Shown: positions 32,779-39,400 of the stretch, piece by piece | How the letters are laid out: each line of letters starts with the position of its first letter | Numbering within the stretch: position 1 is the stretch's first letter | Origin: Paraburkholderia rhynchosiae | Lineage (GTDB): Bacteria; Pseudomonadota; Gammaproteobacteria; Burkholderiales; Burkholderiaceae | Reading direction: 5' to 3' | DNA length: 39,400 nt | Assembly: GCF_002879865.1 (NCBI RefSeq) | Contig: NZ_PNXY01000046.1 | Coordinates: 1 to 39,400, forward strand | The notes under the pieces: generated by a model | Told to the model about the DNA's origin: nothing | The model's input: only the letters and a program-made list of their open reading frames with translations | Databases searched by the model: none | Program-made: the position numbers and the translations under genes

Positions 32779-33285
32779 ATGAACATTCGCGCAAATCAGT
32801 TCCGTCTTCAAATCGCTGAAAAGAGCGTTGGATCGCTCTCTGGCCTGGCCCTGCTCAGATGGGCGCTCGTGGTCATCTTTCTGTGGTTCGGCGCAATGAA
32901 ATTCACGGCTTATGAAGCCAACGGCATTGCTCCGTTCATCGTCAACAGCCCCATCATGAGCTGGTTGCACGCCGTATTCGGAGTTCAAGGGGCAAGTGAC
33001 GTTATAGGTTTACTTGAGCTGTCGACTGCAGCAGCGCTGATTATCGGAGCCTTTCAGCCCATTTTCTCCGCATTGGGAGCGGCGATGTCTGCTGCGACCT
33101 ATCTGATCACGCTTACCTTCTTCCTGAGCACGCCCGGAGTAGCAGAAGCGACGGCGGGTGGATTTCCGGCCATTTCAGCGCTACCTGGTCAGTTTTTGCT
33201 TAAGGATCTCGTTCTGCTCGCTGCATCACTTTCCCTTCTACTGGCATCTGTACAAGGCCGGTGGCCTAACGCTCAGAAGTCGTGA
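32779..33285 (+). CDS. DUF417 inner-membrane protein, RclC/YkgB-like
   Basis: A 168-residue protein with about four hydrophobic segments. LALLRWALVVIFLWFGAMKF, then TAYEANGIAPFIVNSPIMSW, and LTFFLSTPG with LPGQFLLKDLVLLAASLSLLL match the DUF417 family that includes E. coli RclC, part of the reactive-chlorine-resistance operon rclABC. The biochemical role of RclC is not settled. It is shorter than E. coli RclC because a loop between the second and third segments is missing. The gene follows regulatory repeat B and, with the RclR-like regulator at 26823, suggests an Rcl-type response. RclA and RclB homologues were not found in the window. Confidence 0.88.
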   Translation: MNIRANQFRLQIAEKSVGSLSGLALLRWALVVIFLWFGAMKFTAYEANGIAPFIVNSPIMSWLHAVFGVQGASDVIGLLELSTAAALIIGAFQPIFSALGAAMSAATYLITLTFFLSTPGVAEATAGGFPAISALPGQFLLKDLVLLAASLSLLLASVQGRWPNAQKS

Positions 33286-33297
33286 CCTGAACAGAAG

Positions 33298-33316
33298 GCC
33301 GGACATTCGGACCGGC
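33298..33316. terminator. GC hairpin after the RclC-like gene
   Basis: GCCGG (33298-33302) and CCGGC (33312-33316) pair around ACATTCGGA, followed by TTATT. Placed 13 bp after the DUF417 stop codon, it fits a modest terminator. Confidence 0.5.
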
Positions 33317-33454
33317 TTATTCGGCCTGGAGAAGATATGAGAATGTCTTGCAAAGCATTTAAATCGCCTGCGATAGGCTCATGAAAGATCTTCGGCAATG
33401 AAAAGACCGGCACCACCAGGAACATTCACCCATGAAGAGGAAGAGGAGAGCAAC

Positions 33455-33910
33455 GTGAAACAGTCCCCCCAGATCGGCGACAGGATCACCGACAAATCTT
33501 CACCGCCCGATGAGGATACTATCCGCGACTGGATGGGGCCGGAGGCGTCTGAGCACTGGGCCGAGGTGCAGGGCTGGATCGAGGCATCCTACCCCGGTGT
33601 TTTCGCACCAGATTGGCTCTATGGTGGCAAGAAACGCGGTTGGTCCCTTCGGTACAAAAAGACCAAGGCGTTCTGCACCTTGCTGCCGGCATACAAGCTA
33701 TTTTCGGTTCTGGTGGTCTTGGGGCGAGCTGAGCGAGAAAAATTTGAGGCGCGGCGTTATTTCTGGAGCCCACAGTTGGTCAGGCTCTACGATGAAGCCC
33801 GAGCATACCCTGACGGGAAATGGCTGACTGTTCCGATCTCGTCCGCGGATGACCGGCATGAGGTGACACAGCTTATGAGTATGAAGCGCCCTATAGCTTC
33901 ATTCGGTTGA
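33455..33910 (+). CDS. DUF3788 family protein
   Basis: A 151-residue protein from GTG 33455, which has a strong GAGGAGAG site at the right distance; an ATG at 33398 in frame would add 19 acidic, unlikely residues. RGWSLRYKKTKAFCTLLPAYKLFSVLVVLGRAEREKFE is the DUF3788 core, and KWLTVPISSADDRHEVTQLMSMKRP its C-terminal part. Members are small cytoplasmic proteins of unknown function, common as single genes. It stands alone after the redox island with no operon partner. The nearby sequence 33911-34124 contains nothing I recognise. Confidence 0.78.
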   Translation: MKQSPQIGDRITDKSSPPDEDTIRDWMGPEASEHWAEVQGWIEASYPGVFAPDWLYGGKKRGWSLRYKKTKAFCTLLPAYKLFSVLVVLGRAEREKFEARRYFWSPQLVRLYDEARAYPDGKWLTVPISSADDRHEVTQLMSMKRPIASFG

Positions 33911-34124
33911 AAGCCACGGAAGTATTCAAACCAGCGACATGTCTTGGGCTCGATAACACGGACGTTACGGTGTACTGACGTTGCTGCGGATTTGCGGCCG
34001 AACTTCGTTAGTCTCGCGCCCCTTCGCAGGCCTGCACAACGATGAGCAAACGTCCGGCCTGGTTGGGTAGTCCACATCGTCAGGGATAAAGCTGTACCCA
34101 GTGATGCGGGCCGGGTTCGCCCCT

Positions 34125-35069
34125 TTAGACGGAACGCAAAAAGGCTGCGGACATGCCCAGTTGGAGGTCGGACGAGAGGTTCCGCGAACGCGCTATTTCC
34201 TTGGTAAGCTGCATGACCGTACGGCAAGCAAGCGTCAGTTCGCCGTGGGGAGACATGGCAAGCGCAATGAAACGAGGCACTTGAGGGTCGACCACCATTG
34301 ACGCCTGCAGCCGGCATTCTTTTTCAAGGTTGGCAATCGCGTACGGTCCGAGCAATGCATAGATCCCGCCGTCGGCCACAATATGCGCCTGCAGACTCAA
34401 AGAGTCGGCTTCCGCCGCGAAGTTGAGGGAGATCCGATGTTCGCCGGCAATTTGCTCGAGTCGGTCGCGCCAGCTGTTGGGGCGGCAGAAAGAGACCAGT
34501 GGAATACCGTCGAGCTTTGAAAAAGCGATCGTGGACTGCTTTAACAAAGGATCGCCCTCTGCGCCGACCAGGTAAGTCGCCGCCTCAACCAGATACTCGT
34601 CACCGTTTTTGGGCGTCGGACTGTTTCGAAAAAGGATCGCGAGGTCGACACTGCCGTTTTCCAACCACGTTTCCAATAACGCACCTTGACCTTCGCGCAC
34701 CTGTAGTTGTACCAGGGGATAACGCTCTCGAAGGCGATGGTAAACGGTGCTCACAAGCGGATGCGCGGTTGAGGGCAGGATCCCGATTCTGACCACGCCG
34801 ATCGGCTCTCCTGCCGTACTGCGGATGTCGTTTGACAATTGTGCCGTACTGGCCAGCCATGCCCTTACGCGCGGGGCGATACGCGCCCCCAATTCGGTCA
34901 GTATCACGCCTCGCCCCGTCCGCTGAAACAGACGGCCACCGCAGTATTGCTCAAGCTGAACAATCTGACGGCTGATGTGCGGCTGAGTTGTCCCATAGGC
35001 AACCGCGGTCTTGCTCAGGCTACCGAGCTCTGCGGCGTCGATGAACAGCTTCCAGGCAGCATAGTCCAC
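34125..35069 (-). CDS. LysR-family transcriptional regulator (catabolic type)
   Basis: A 314-residue LysR protein. The HTH reads WKLFIDAAELGSLSKTAVAYGTTQPHISRQIVQLEQ, followed by LFQRTGRGVILTELG. The effector domain contains RIGILPSTAHPLVS and LAILFRNSPTPKN. It diverges from the DapA-like gene with 186 bp between them, the classic place for a LysR activator and its target. The regulated unit would be lyase-permease-porin. The inducer is presumably the compound imported. Confidence 0.9.
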   Translation of the reverse strand: MDYAAWKLFIDAAELGSLSKTAVAYGTTQPHISRQIVQLEQYCGGRLFQRTGRGVILTELGARIAPRVRAWLASTAQLSNDIRSTAGEPIGVVRIGILPSTAHPLVSTVYHRLRERYPLVQLQVREGQGALLETWLENGSVDLAILFRNSPTPKNGDEYLVEAATYLVGAEGDPLLKQSTIAFSKLDGIPLVSFCRPNSWRDRLEQIAGEHRISLNFAAEADSLSLQAHIVADGGIYALLGPYAIANLEKECRLQASMVVDPQVPRFIALAMSPHGELTLACRTVMQLTKEIARSRNLSSDLQLGMSAAFLRSV

Positions 35070-35097
35070 TCGTTAGCCCCGGTTGGGATATGTCGAT

Positions 35098-35110
35098 TCA
35101 GTATAGCTGA
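35098..35110. promoter_or_regulatory. Candidate LysR box
   Basis: TCAGTATAGCTGA is a 13-bp T-N11-A dyad with TCAG/CTGA arms, 28 bp upstream of the LysR start and about 145 bp upstream of the divergent DapA-like gene. Its form and position fit the recognition-binding site of the adjacent LysR protein. Confidence 0.5.
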
Positions 35111-35255
35111 AATGTCCATTCCAGCTGTTCCCGCATAGGGCGCGCCTCACTACACTGCAACGCATGCACCGTTGTTCCGGCTTCAAGCGAAACGAGCAGC
35201 GGGCTCTCCTCTCTCGAAAAGAGGAGCCGAAAAGCTCAATTTGGATGGAGACGTC

Positions 35256-36179
35256 ATGAAAGCGATCGATCTGCGCGGTTTGGTCCCGGCACCCGTTACA
35301 CCCTTCACCCGCGACGGTGCGGTGGACCACGCAGCAATTCAACGGCTGGGTTCGTGGCTCGGCGGCATCGAGGGGGTTAAAGGTCTGACGGTTCTTGGCC
35401 ACGCTGGCGAAGGCACGTTCCTCACACAGAAAGAACAGGCTGAGGTCATCCAGAGCTTCGTGAAGTCCGTTGACGGCAAGATCCCGGTCATCGCCGGTAT
35501 CACGCTGGAAGGCACTGAAGTGGCAGTGGAAGAAGCGAAGCGTGCCGTGGAAGCCGGCGCGTCGGCCGGTCTGGTATACCCGTCGCACGGCTGGCTGCGC
35601 TTCGGTTACCAGAAGGGCGCACCGCAAGACCGTTACCGTGCCATCTACGAAGGCAGCGGACTGCCCCTGATTCTTTTCCAGTACCCGGATGCTACCAAGG
35701 CGACTTACAACCTCGAAACACAACTGGAGATCGCCGCACAGCCTGGTGTCTTCGCGATGAAGAACGGCGTGCGCAACATGCGCCGCTGGGACGTGGAGAT
35801 CCCCATCATTCGCCGCGAGCGTCCGGAACTGCAAATCCTGACGTGCCACGACGAATATCTGCTCCATACGATGTTCGACGTTGACGGTGCGCTTGTCGGT
35901 TACGGTGGCCTGGCTCCCGAGCCGCTCATCGAACTGATCAAAGCAGGCAAGGCGAAAGACTACCAGGCAGCTCGCGCGATCCATGATCGCCTTCTGCCCG
36001 TGACGCGCAGCGTGTACCACCGTGGCTCGCACATGGAAGGCACCGTTGCACTCAAGCACGGTCTCGTTGCCCGAGGCATCCTCGAGCATGCGACGGTGCG
36101 TTCGCCGTTGCTTCCGCTCGCGGAAGGCGCGGACGTTGAGATCACTGACGCGCTTCGTTCTGCGGGCCTCGTCGACTGA
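35256..36179 (+). CDS. DapA/NAL-superfamily lyase or aldolase with altered active site
   Basis: A 307-residue class I aldolase-fold protein like dihydrodipicolinate synthase and N-acetylneuraminate lyase. The Schiff-base lysine is Lys169 in GVFAMKNGVR. However, the DapA GTTGE motif is replaced by GHAGEG (48-53) and the PYY segment with the catalytic Tyr by PSHG (109-112), so it cannot be a normal DHDPS or NAL. It starts MKAIDLRGLVPAPVTPF at ATG 35256 with GGAG upstream; the longer frame from 35172 lies in the promoter. It is followed by a permease and a porin gene, so it probably cleaves or dehydrates an imported acid. The reaction is unknown. Confidence 0.85.
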   Translation: MKAIDLRGLVPAPVTPFTRDGAVDHAAIQRLGSWLGGIEGVKGLTVLGHAGEGTFLTQKEQAEVIQSFVKSVDGKIPVIAGITLEGTEVAVEEAKRAVEAGASAGLVYPSHGWLRFGYQKGAPQDRYRAIYEGSGLPLILFQYPDATKATYNLETQLEIAAQPGVFAMKNGVRNMRRWDVEIPIIRRERPELQILTCHDEYLLHTMFDVDGALVGYGGLAPEPLIELIKAGKAKDYQAARAIHDRLLPVTRSVYHRGSHMEGTVALKHGLVARGILEHATVRSPLLPLAEGADVEITDALRSAGLVD

Positions 36180-36210
36180 CGGAGGAGCTGTGCACCCATA
36201 GCCTTATGAC

Positions 36211-36240
36211 GATAGCGAAGCGATGCATCGCTTCGCTATC
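36211..36240. repeat. Perfect 30-bp palindrome
   Basis: Fifteen bases beginning GATAGCGAAG at 36211 are followed without a spacer by their exact reverse complement ending CTTCGCTATC at 36240. It lies 31 bp after the DapA-like stop and 176 bp before the permease start. As RNA it would fold to a strong hairpin with a tiny loop. No T-run follows, so it may be an mRNA-stabilising or attenuating hairpin, an operator, or a protein-binding palindrome. The rest of the 236-bp gap 36180-36415 shows no gene. Confidence 0.85.
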
Positions 36241-36415
36241 AGCGTTAGCAAATAACGGCGACGCGCGACACCTCGTTCCGCGCCTCGCCCATAACAGGAT
36301 CGTGAAACGACCGAAAAAGCTCCGCAGCCGCGACACAAAAGATAAAAAGCGCGATCGGTGCTTCAAAACAGAAAAAGACCGAGGGTCCATAAAATGCAGC
36401 CTTACAGGAGACAGC

Positions 36416-37858
36416 ATGAATACCCCTTCGACCGCTTACAGCGTAGGCTTTGGTCAACCGGAGAGCGAAACACGCACCGTCGGCGAGCAGTTGCGTGCAG
36501 CGAACCTGCTGTTCCGCATCGAGAACGTACCGTTCTGCAGGTGGCACACCAAGGCACGCATTGTCATGGGCAGCGCGACCCTCTTTGACGCATTTGATGC
36601 CCTCTCGCTTGCTTTCGTGCTTCCTGTGCTCGTCGGCCTCTGGCATCTTTCTGCCGCCGAGATTGGCGCGCTGATTGCCGCCGGCTATCTGGGCCAGGTC
36701 GTAGGAGCGTTGGTGTTCGGTTGGCTTGCCGAGCGCATTGGCCGGGTGCCGAGCGCCACGATAACGGTCGGTGCCATGTCGGCAATGAGCATCGTATGCG
36801 CCTTTACGGGCAACTTGCCTATGCTTTTTTTGATGCGCTTCCTGCAAGGTATCGGAGTGGGCGGAGAAGTGCCAGTGGCGGCCACGTACATCAACGAACT
36901 GTCTCAAGCCCACGGCCGGGGACGTTTCTTCATCCTGTACGAACTCATTTTCCCGCTGGGTCTCCTTGCGGCCGCGCAACTCGGTGCCTTCATCGTCCCC
37001 CGCTTCGGCTGGGAGTATATGTTCCTCATCGGCGGGATCCCAGGCATCGCCGTAGCGATCCTGATCGCCCGTCTTCCCGAATCGCCGCGCTGGCTCATTG
37101 CAAGGGGTCGTTTCGATAAAGCGGAACGAATCATCGAGCGTCTGGAGGCAAGCACGACGAAGCGCAGCCTCGACGCGCAAACGCAGAGTGCCGAGGTTGA
37201 CGAGCGCATTGTGAGCCTTCTGAACGGACTTCAGTCGAAGAAGAAGGGAAGCTGGAAAGAACTCTTCTCCCCGTTCTACAGAGGACGCACCGTTGTCGTG
37301 TGGTTGCTCTGGGCGAGCTCTTATTTTGTGGCCAATGGCATTAACAACTGGCTGCCCAGCCTCTACCGGACGGTCTACCATCTTCCTTTGCAAGAATCGC
37401 TTCACATGGCGTCCATCTCCAATGTCCTTAGCACGTGCGGGGTGCTCGCCTGCGCGTTGTTGATTGACCGGGTAGGGCGCCGCCGCTGGGCCATGGCATG
37501 CTTCATCGTCAGCGCAATACTGCTCGCCGCTCTGGGCATTCATGGAGCGGGCAGCGCCTGGTCAGTGATGTTCCTGGGATCCTCGGCCTACGCTGTGATG
37601 GCAACCACAACCGTACTTCTGTACCTTTACACCCCTGAAATCTATCCGACCCGGATGCGCGCCATCGGTACTGGTCTCGCGACTTCCTGGTTGCGAGCAG
37701 CGTCTGCTGCCGCGCCAGCGATCGTCGGCGTTGTGTTGACAGGGAAAGGCATCGCTGCGGTATTCATCATGTTTGCCGTGGTCAGTGCAGTAGGCTTCTT
37801 CGTAGCTGCCCGAATGGTGGAGACGACCAATCGCGCTCTTGAAGAGATTTCCCCGTAG
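36416..37858 (+). CDS. MFS transporter, sugar-porter/NiaP-like
   Basis: A 480-residue major facilitator from ATG 36416, which has AGGAGA seven bases upstream; the longer frame from 36206 runs through the palindrome. Features are GSATLFDAFDALSLAFVLPVL in TM1, the loop GWLAERIGRVPS, FLMRFLQGIGVGGEVPVAATYINEL, the PESPRWLIARGRFDKA element typical of the sugar-porter/NiaP branch, and YLYTPEIYPTRMRAIGTGLA. About 12 TM segments. It would import an aromatic acid, nicotinate-like or sugar-like compound with protons. Located between the DapA-like lyase and a porin, it is the inner-membrane half of an uptake route. Confidence 0.9.
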   Translation: MNTPSTAYSVGFGQPESETRTVGEQLRAANLLFRIENVPFCRWHTKARIVMGSATLFDAFDALSLAFVLPVLVGLWHLSAAEIGALIAAGYLGQVVGALVFGWLAERIGRVPSATITVGAMSAMSIVCAFTGNLPMLFLMRFLQGIGVGGEVPVAATYINELSQAHGRGRFFILYELIFPLGLLAAAQLGAFIVPRFGWEYMFLIGGIPGIAVAILIARLPESPRWLIARGRFDKAERIIERLEASTTKRSLDAQTQSAEVDERIVSLLNGLQSKKKGSWKELFSPFYRGRTVVVWLLWASSYFVANGINNWLPSLYRTVYHLPLQESLHMASISNVLSTCGVLACALLIDRVGRRRWAMACFIVSAILLAALGIHGAGSAWSVMFLGSSAYAVMATTTVLLYLYTPEIYPTRMRAIGTGLATSWLRAASAAAPAIVGVVLTGKGIAAVFIMFAVVSAVGFFVAARMVETTNRALEEISP

Positions 37859-37876
37859 CCACGCGCGTTCCTGACG

Positions 37877-37910
37877 GCTCCTTCTCCTGACATGGCTCAA
37901 GGGGAGGAGC
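37877..37910. terminator. Hairpin after the permease gene
   Basis: GCTCCT (37877-37882) pairs with AGGAGC (37905-37910), extendable through CTCC/GGGG with mismatches. It lies 18 bp after the permease stop. No T-tract, so it may be a partial terminator before the porin gene. Confidence 0.35.
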
Positions 37911-38019
37911 TGCCTGGCTCCTAACACCTGTTAGCTTCTGCGACATGCTTGCGCACGCGCCGTCACTCAAAGATGGTTAATCAGTGGTACTAACTAGAAC
38001 ATGAATGGAGACAACCGAA

Positions 38020-39093
38020 ATGAAGAAGTCACAACGGGTAATCGCCCGCTTTCCTGCGCGGAAAGTCGGCACCAGGCTTGGCATTGCGGCGCTTTTCTGT
38101 TCAGGTCTGGCATTGACTTCTGTCGACGCACAAGCAGATAGCGGCTCCCAGGTCCAACTTTATGGCCTCATCGGCACCTATGTCGGGAGTCTCAAACGTA
38201 GCGACATGCCGCAATCTGCGGTACTGATGGGGAGCGGCGGACTCACCACTTCCTTCTGGGGAATCCGCGGCAACGAAGACCTTGGCGGCGGCGTCAGCGC
38301 CATCTTCGCCCTTGAGAGCTTCTTTCAGCCCCAAAACGGCGCGCTGGGTCGCAGTGCGGCGGACCCATTCTGGTCCCGCAATGCGTACGTGGGATTTAAA
38401 GGCGACTTCGGCCAGTTAACCTTGGGGCGGCAAAGAAATCCGATGTATACGGCAGAATCTCTCGTCAATCCATTCGGATCATCTGTCGTCTTTTCCCCGC
38501 TCGTTGTCCAGACGTTCGTGGCCAATTATGGGGGCACGATTATCGGAGATACGGTGTGGAATAACACTGCCAAGTACACGACCTCGAACCTGAAGGGTTT
38601 TGGCGCAACGGTAATCTACGGCCTTGGTGGCGCTGCGGGTTCACCTGGCATCGGTAACCTCGGCGTTCACCTGAATTATCAAGGTCACGGCCTCACGGCG
38701 GTGCTGTCCGGCCAGCGCGTGCGGTACACCGCAGCTGGGCCGGTGGGAGCGCAGTATGCCTATCTCGCGGGCGCAGCGTACGATTTCAAGGTCGTGACGC
38801 TCTACGGGGCGTGGGCGATGACAAGTGACGTGAGTACACCTACGGGCAGCCACACCTATGAGGCGGGTTTGTCGATCCCCTTCTCACCGGCTGACTTTCT
38901 GCTCGCAGAGTGGGCGCGCACGCAACGGTCAGGGCCCACGCATACGACCAACAGCCTTCGCAACACTGCCGCTCTCGGTTACGACCATCTGCTGTCCAAG
39001 CGGACGGACATTTACGCGATTTACTCAATTGACAAGCTTAGCGACCATCCCATTGGCAACACATTTGCCGTCGGCATTCGGCACACGTTCTAG
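38020..39093 (+). CDS. Outer-membrane porin (Burkholderiales OmpC/Gram-negative porin family)
   Basis: A 357-residue porin with a signal peptide. The N-terminus has basic residues, a hydrophobic core around RLGIAALFCSGLALTS and a probable cleavage after DAQA, then SQVQLYGLIGTYVGS, the family's first beta strand. SSFWGIRGNEDLGGGVSAIFALESFF-like segments (residues about 70-95), NAYVGFKGDFGQLTLGRQ and the C-terminal FAVGIRHTF ending in Phe identify the trimeric porin. ATG 38020 is preferred to 38005 because GGAG lies about nine bases upstream and MKKSQ is a normal signal start. It probably lets the substrate of the upstream permease and lyase cross the outer membrane. Confidence 0.93.
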   Translation: MKKSQRVIARFPARKVGTRLGIAALFCSGLALTSVDAQADSGSQVQLYGLIGTYVGSLKRSDMPQSAVLMGSGGLTTSFWGIRGNEDLGGGVSAIFALESFFQPQNGALGRSAADPFWSRNAYVGFKGDFGQLTLGRQRNPMYTAESLVNPFGSSVVFSPLVVQTFVANYGGTIIGDTVWNNTAKYTTSNLKGFGATVIYGLGGAAGSPGIGNLGVHLNYQGHGLTAVLSGQRVRYTAAGPVGAQYAYLAGAAYDFKVVTLYGAWAMTSDVSTPTGSHTYEAGLSIPFSPADFLLAEWARTQRSGPTHTTNSLRNTAALGYDHLLSKRTDIYAIYSIDKLSDHPIGNTFAVGIRHTF

Positions 39094-39266
39094 GTAGCGT
39101 TCGTTTCTTTATCGTCGCTTCCTGCTTTTTCGCACCCCTGCGACACTGACATCCACCTCCAGGACACCCCGTCCCGATGCCGTTCCAATTCTCGTCTGAT
39201 ATGGCCCAGCCACGGACCTCAGGATTACCCACATCTGCGCGGGGATAGCGCTTGTAAACAGCTTGA

Positions 39267-39291
39267 GGCGGTGTTAACTTGAGGCACCGCC
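39267..39291. repeat. Inverted repeat in the transposase leader
   Basis: GGCGGTG (39267-39273) and CACCGCC (39285-39291) pair around an 11-base loop, with CTTGAGGC occurring twice across it. It lies 18 bp before the transposase start, where IS leaders often carry hairpins, or it may belong to the IS end. Confidence 0.5.
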
Positions 39292-39308
39292 ACAGGAACT
39301 ACACGTAA

Positions 39309-39400
39309 TTGCCTTCGACCGACAATCAGGATGACCAGGACGACTGGGCCGACATCGAATTCGGCGCGGCAAATCTGGGCGATGCCCGTCTGACGAGCCG
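39309..39400 (+). CDS. IS4-family (Tn5/IS50-like) transposase, N-terminal fragment at window edge
   Basis: From a TTG at 39309 the frame reads to the window edge. It contains DDWADIEFGAANLGDARLTSR, the N-terminal Tnp DNA-binding motif of Tn5-like IS4 transposases (usually WAxxxFGxAxLGDxRRxxRL). Only about 30 residues are visible, so intactness and the catalytic DDE residues cannot be judged. The preceding 215 bases after the porin gene contain no gene but include a hairpin. The left IS boundary and target duplication are not obvious. Confidence 0.75.
   Translation, partial: MPSTDNQDDQDDWADIEFGAANLGDARLTS

Noticed and set aside
33787..34317. 176-codon leftward frame across the DUF3788 gene end and LysR end
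   Set aside because: Overlaps two real genes; a stretch read here (33910-34120) looked vaguely integrase-like but I could not support it.
35073..36089. Leftward open frame of 338 codons opposite the DapA-like gene
   Set aside because: Antisense shadow; the plus-strand protein has the family motifs and a ribosome-binding site.
36245..37543. Leftward open frame of 432 codons opposite the permease
   Set aside because: Antisense shadow of the MFS gene, without recognisable domain.
1..39400. CRISPR array, tRNA or rRNA genes
   Set aside because: No regularly spaced repeats, no cloverleaf with a recognisable TTCGAATC-type arm and no rRNA motif were seen on reading either strand.

Overview
The window looks like a high-GC betaproteobacterial chromosome, most likely Paraburkholderia, Caballeronia or Burkholderia. 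This rests on the protein families and gene style: electron-transfer-flavoprotein:ubiquinone oxidoreductase, a Burkholderia-type trimeric porin, two MocR regulators, many LysR/MFS/SDR catabolic clusters and high G+C at third codon positions. No rRNA, tRNA or CRISPR array was seen. The window starts inside one gene (ETF-QO) and ends inside another (an IS4/Tn5-like transposase).

Region 1 (0.6-5.7 kb) is a leftward acyl-CoA type operon: alpha/beta hydrolase, AMP-dependent acyl-CoA ligase, a wrecked enoyl-CoA hydratase gene and nitronate monooxygenase. It diverges from an unusual two-headed regulator with an ArsR-like N-terminus and a MarR-like C-terminus. Region 2 (6.0-14.6 kb) is a tightly coupled rightward operon: zinc alcohol dehydrogenase, DUF1214-like protein, sulfotransferase, VOC protein, CysQ-type PAP phosphatase, CysD, CysNC fusion and a ruined MHS-type transporter. 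Together CysD and CysNC make PAPS, the sulfotransferase uses it, and CysQ removes the PAP by-product. It is therefore a self-contained small-molecule sulfation cassette, analogous in logic to rhizobial NodPQ/NodH but with no nod genes and an unknown acceptor.

Region 3 (14.6-20.6 kb) is a leftward cluster of a split transketolase, an ACS-family MFS permease and an SDR, with a LysR gene upstream, followed by the remains of an amidohydrolase. Region 4 (20.8-24.7 kb) holds a PaiB-like FMN protein divergent from a MocR regulator, a small Tn3-transposase-like relic and a second MocR regulator.

Region 5 (25-33.9 kb) is a redox/electrophile defence island: two 98%-identical nitroreductase genes, an azoreductase, an RclR-like AraC regulator that keeps both redox cysteines of RclR, an AhpD-like protein, a quinone oxidoreductase, a Nu-class-like glutathione transferase, a PNPOx-like flavoprotein and an RclC-like (DUF417) membrane protein. 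Several gene stubs (SDR, GST, AhpD-like) and a diverged ~195 bp regulatory repeat show the island has been repeatedly rearranged. Region 6 (34.1-39.1 kb) is a LysR-controlled uptake/catabolism unit: a DapA-superfamily lyase/aldolase with altered catalytic residues, a sugar-porter-like MFS and a porin. A perfect 30-bp palindrome lies between the first two of these three.
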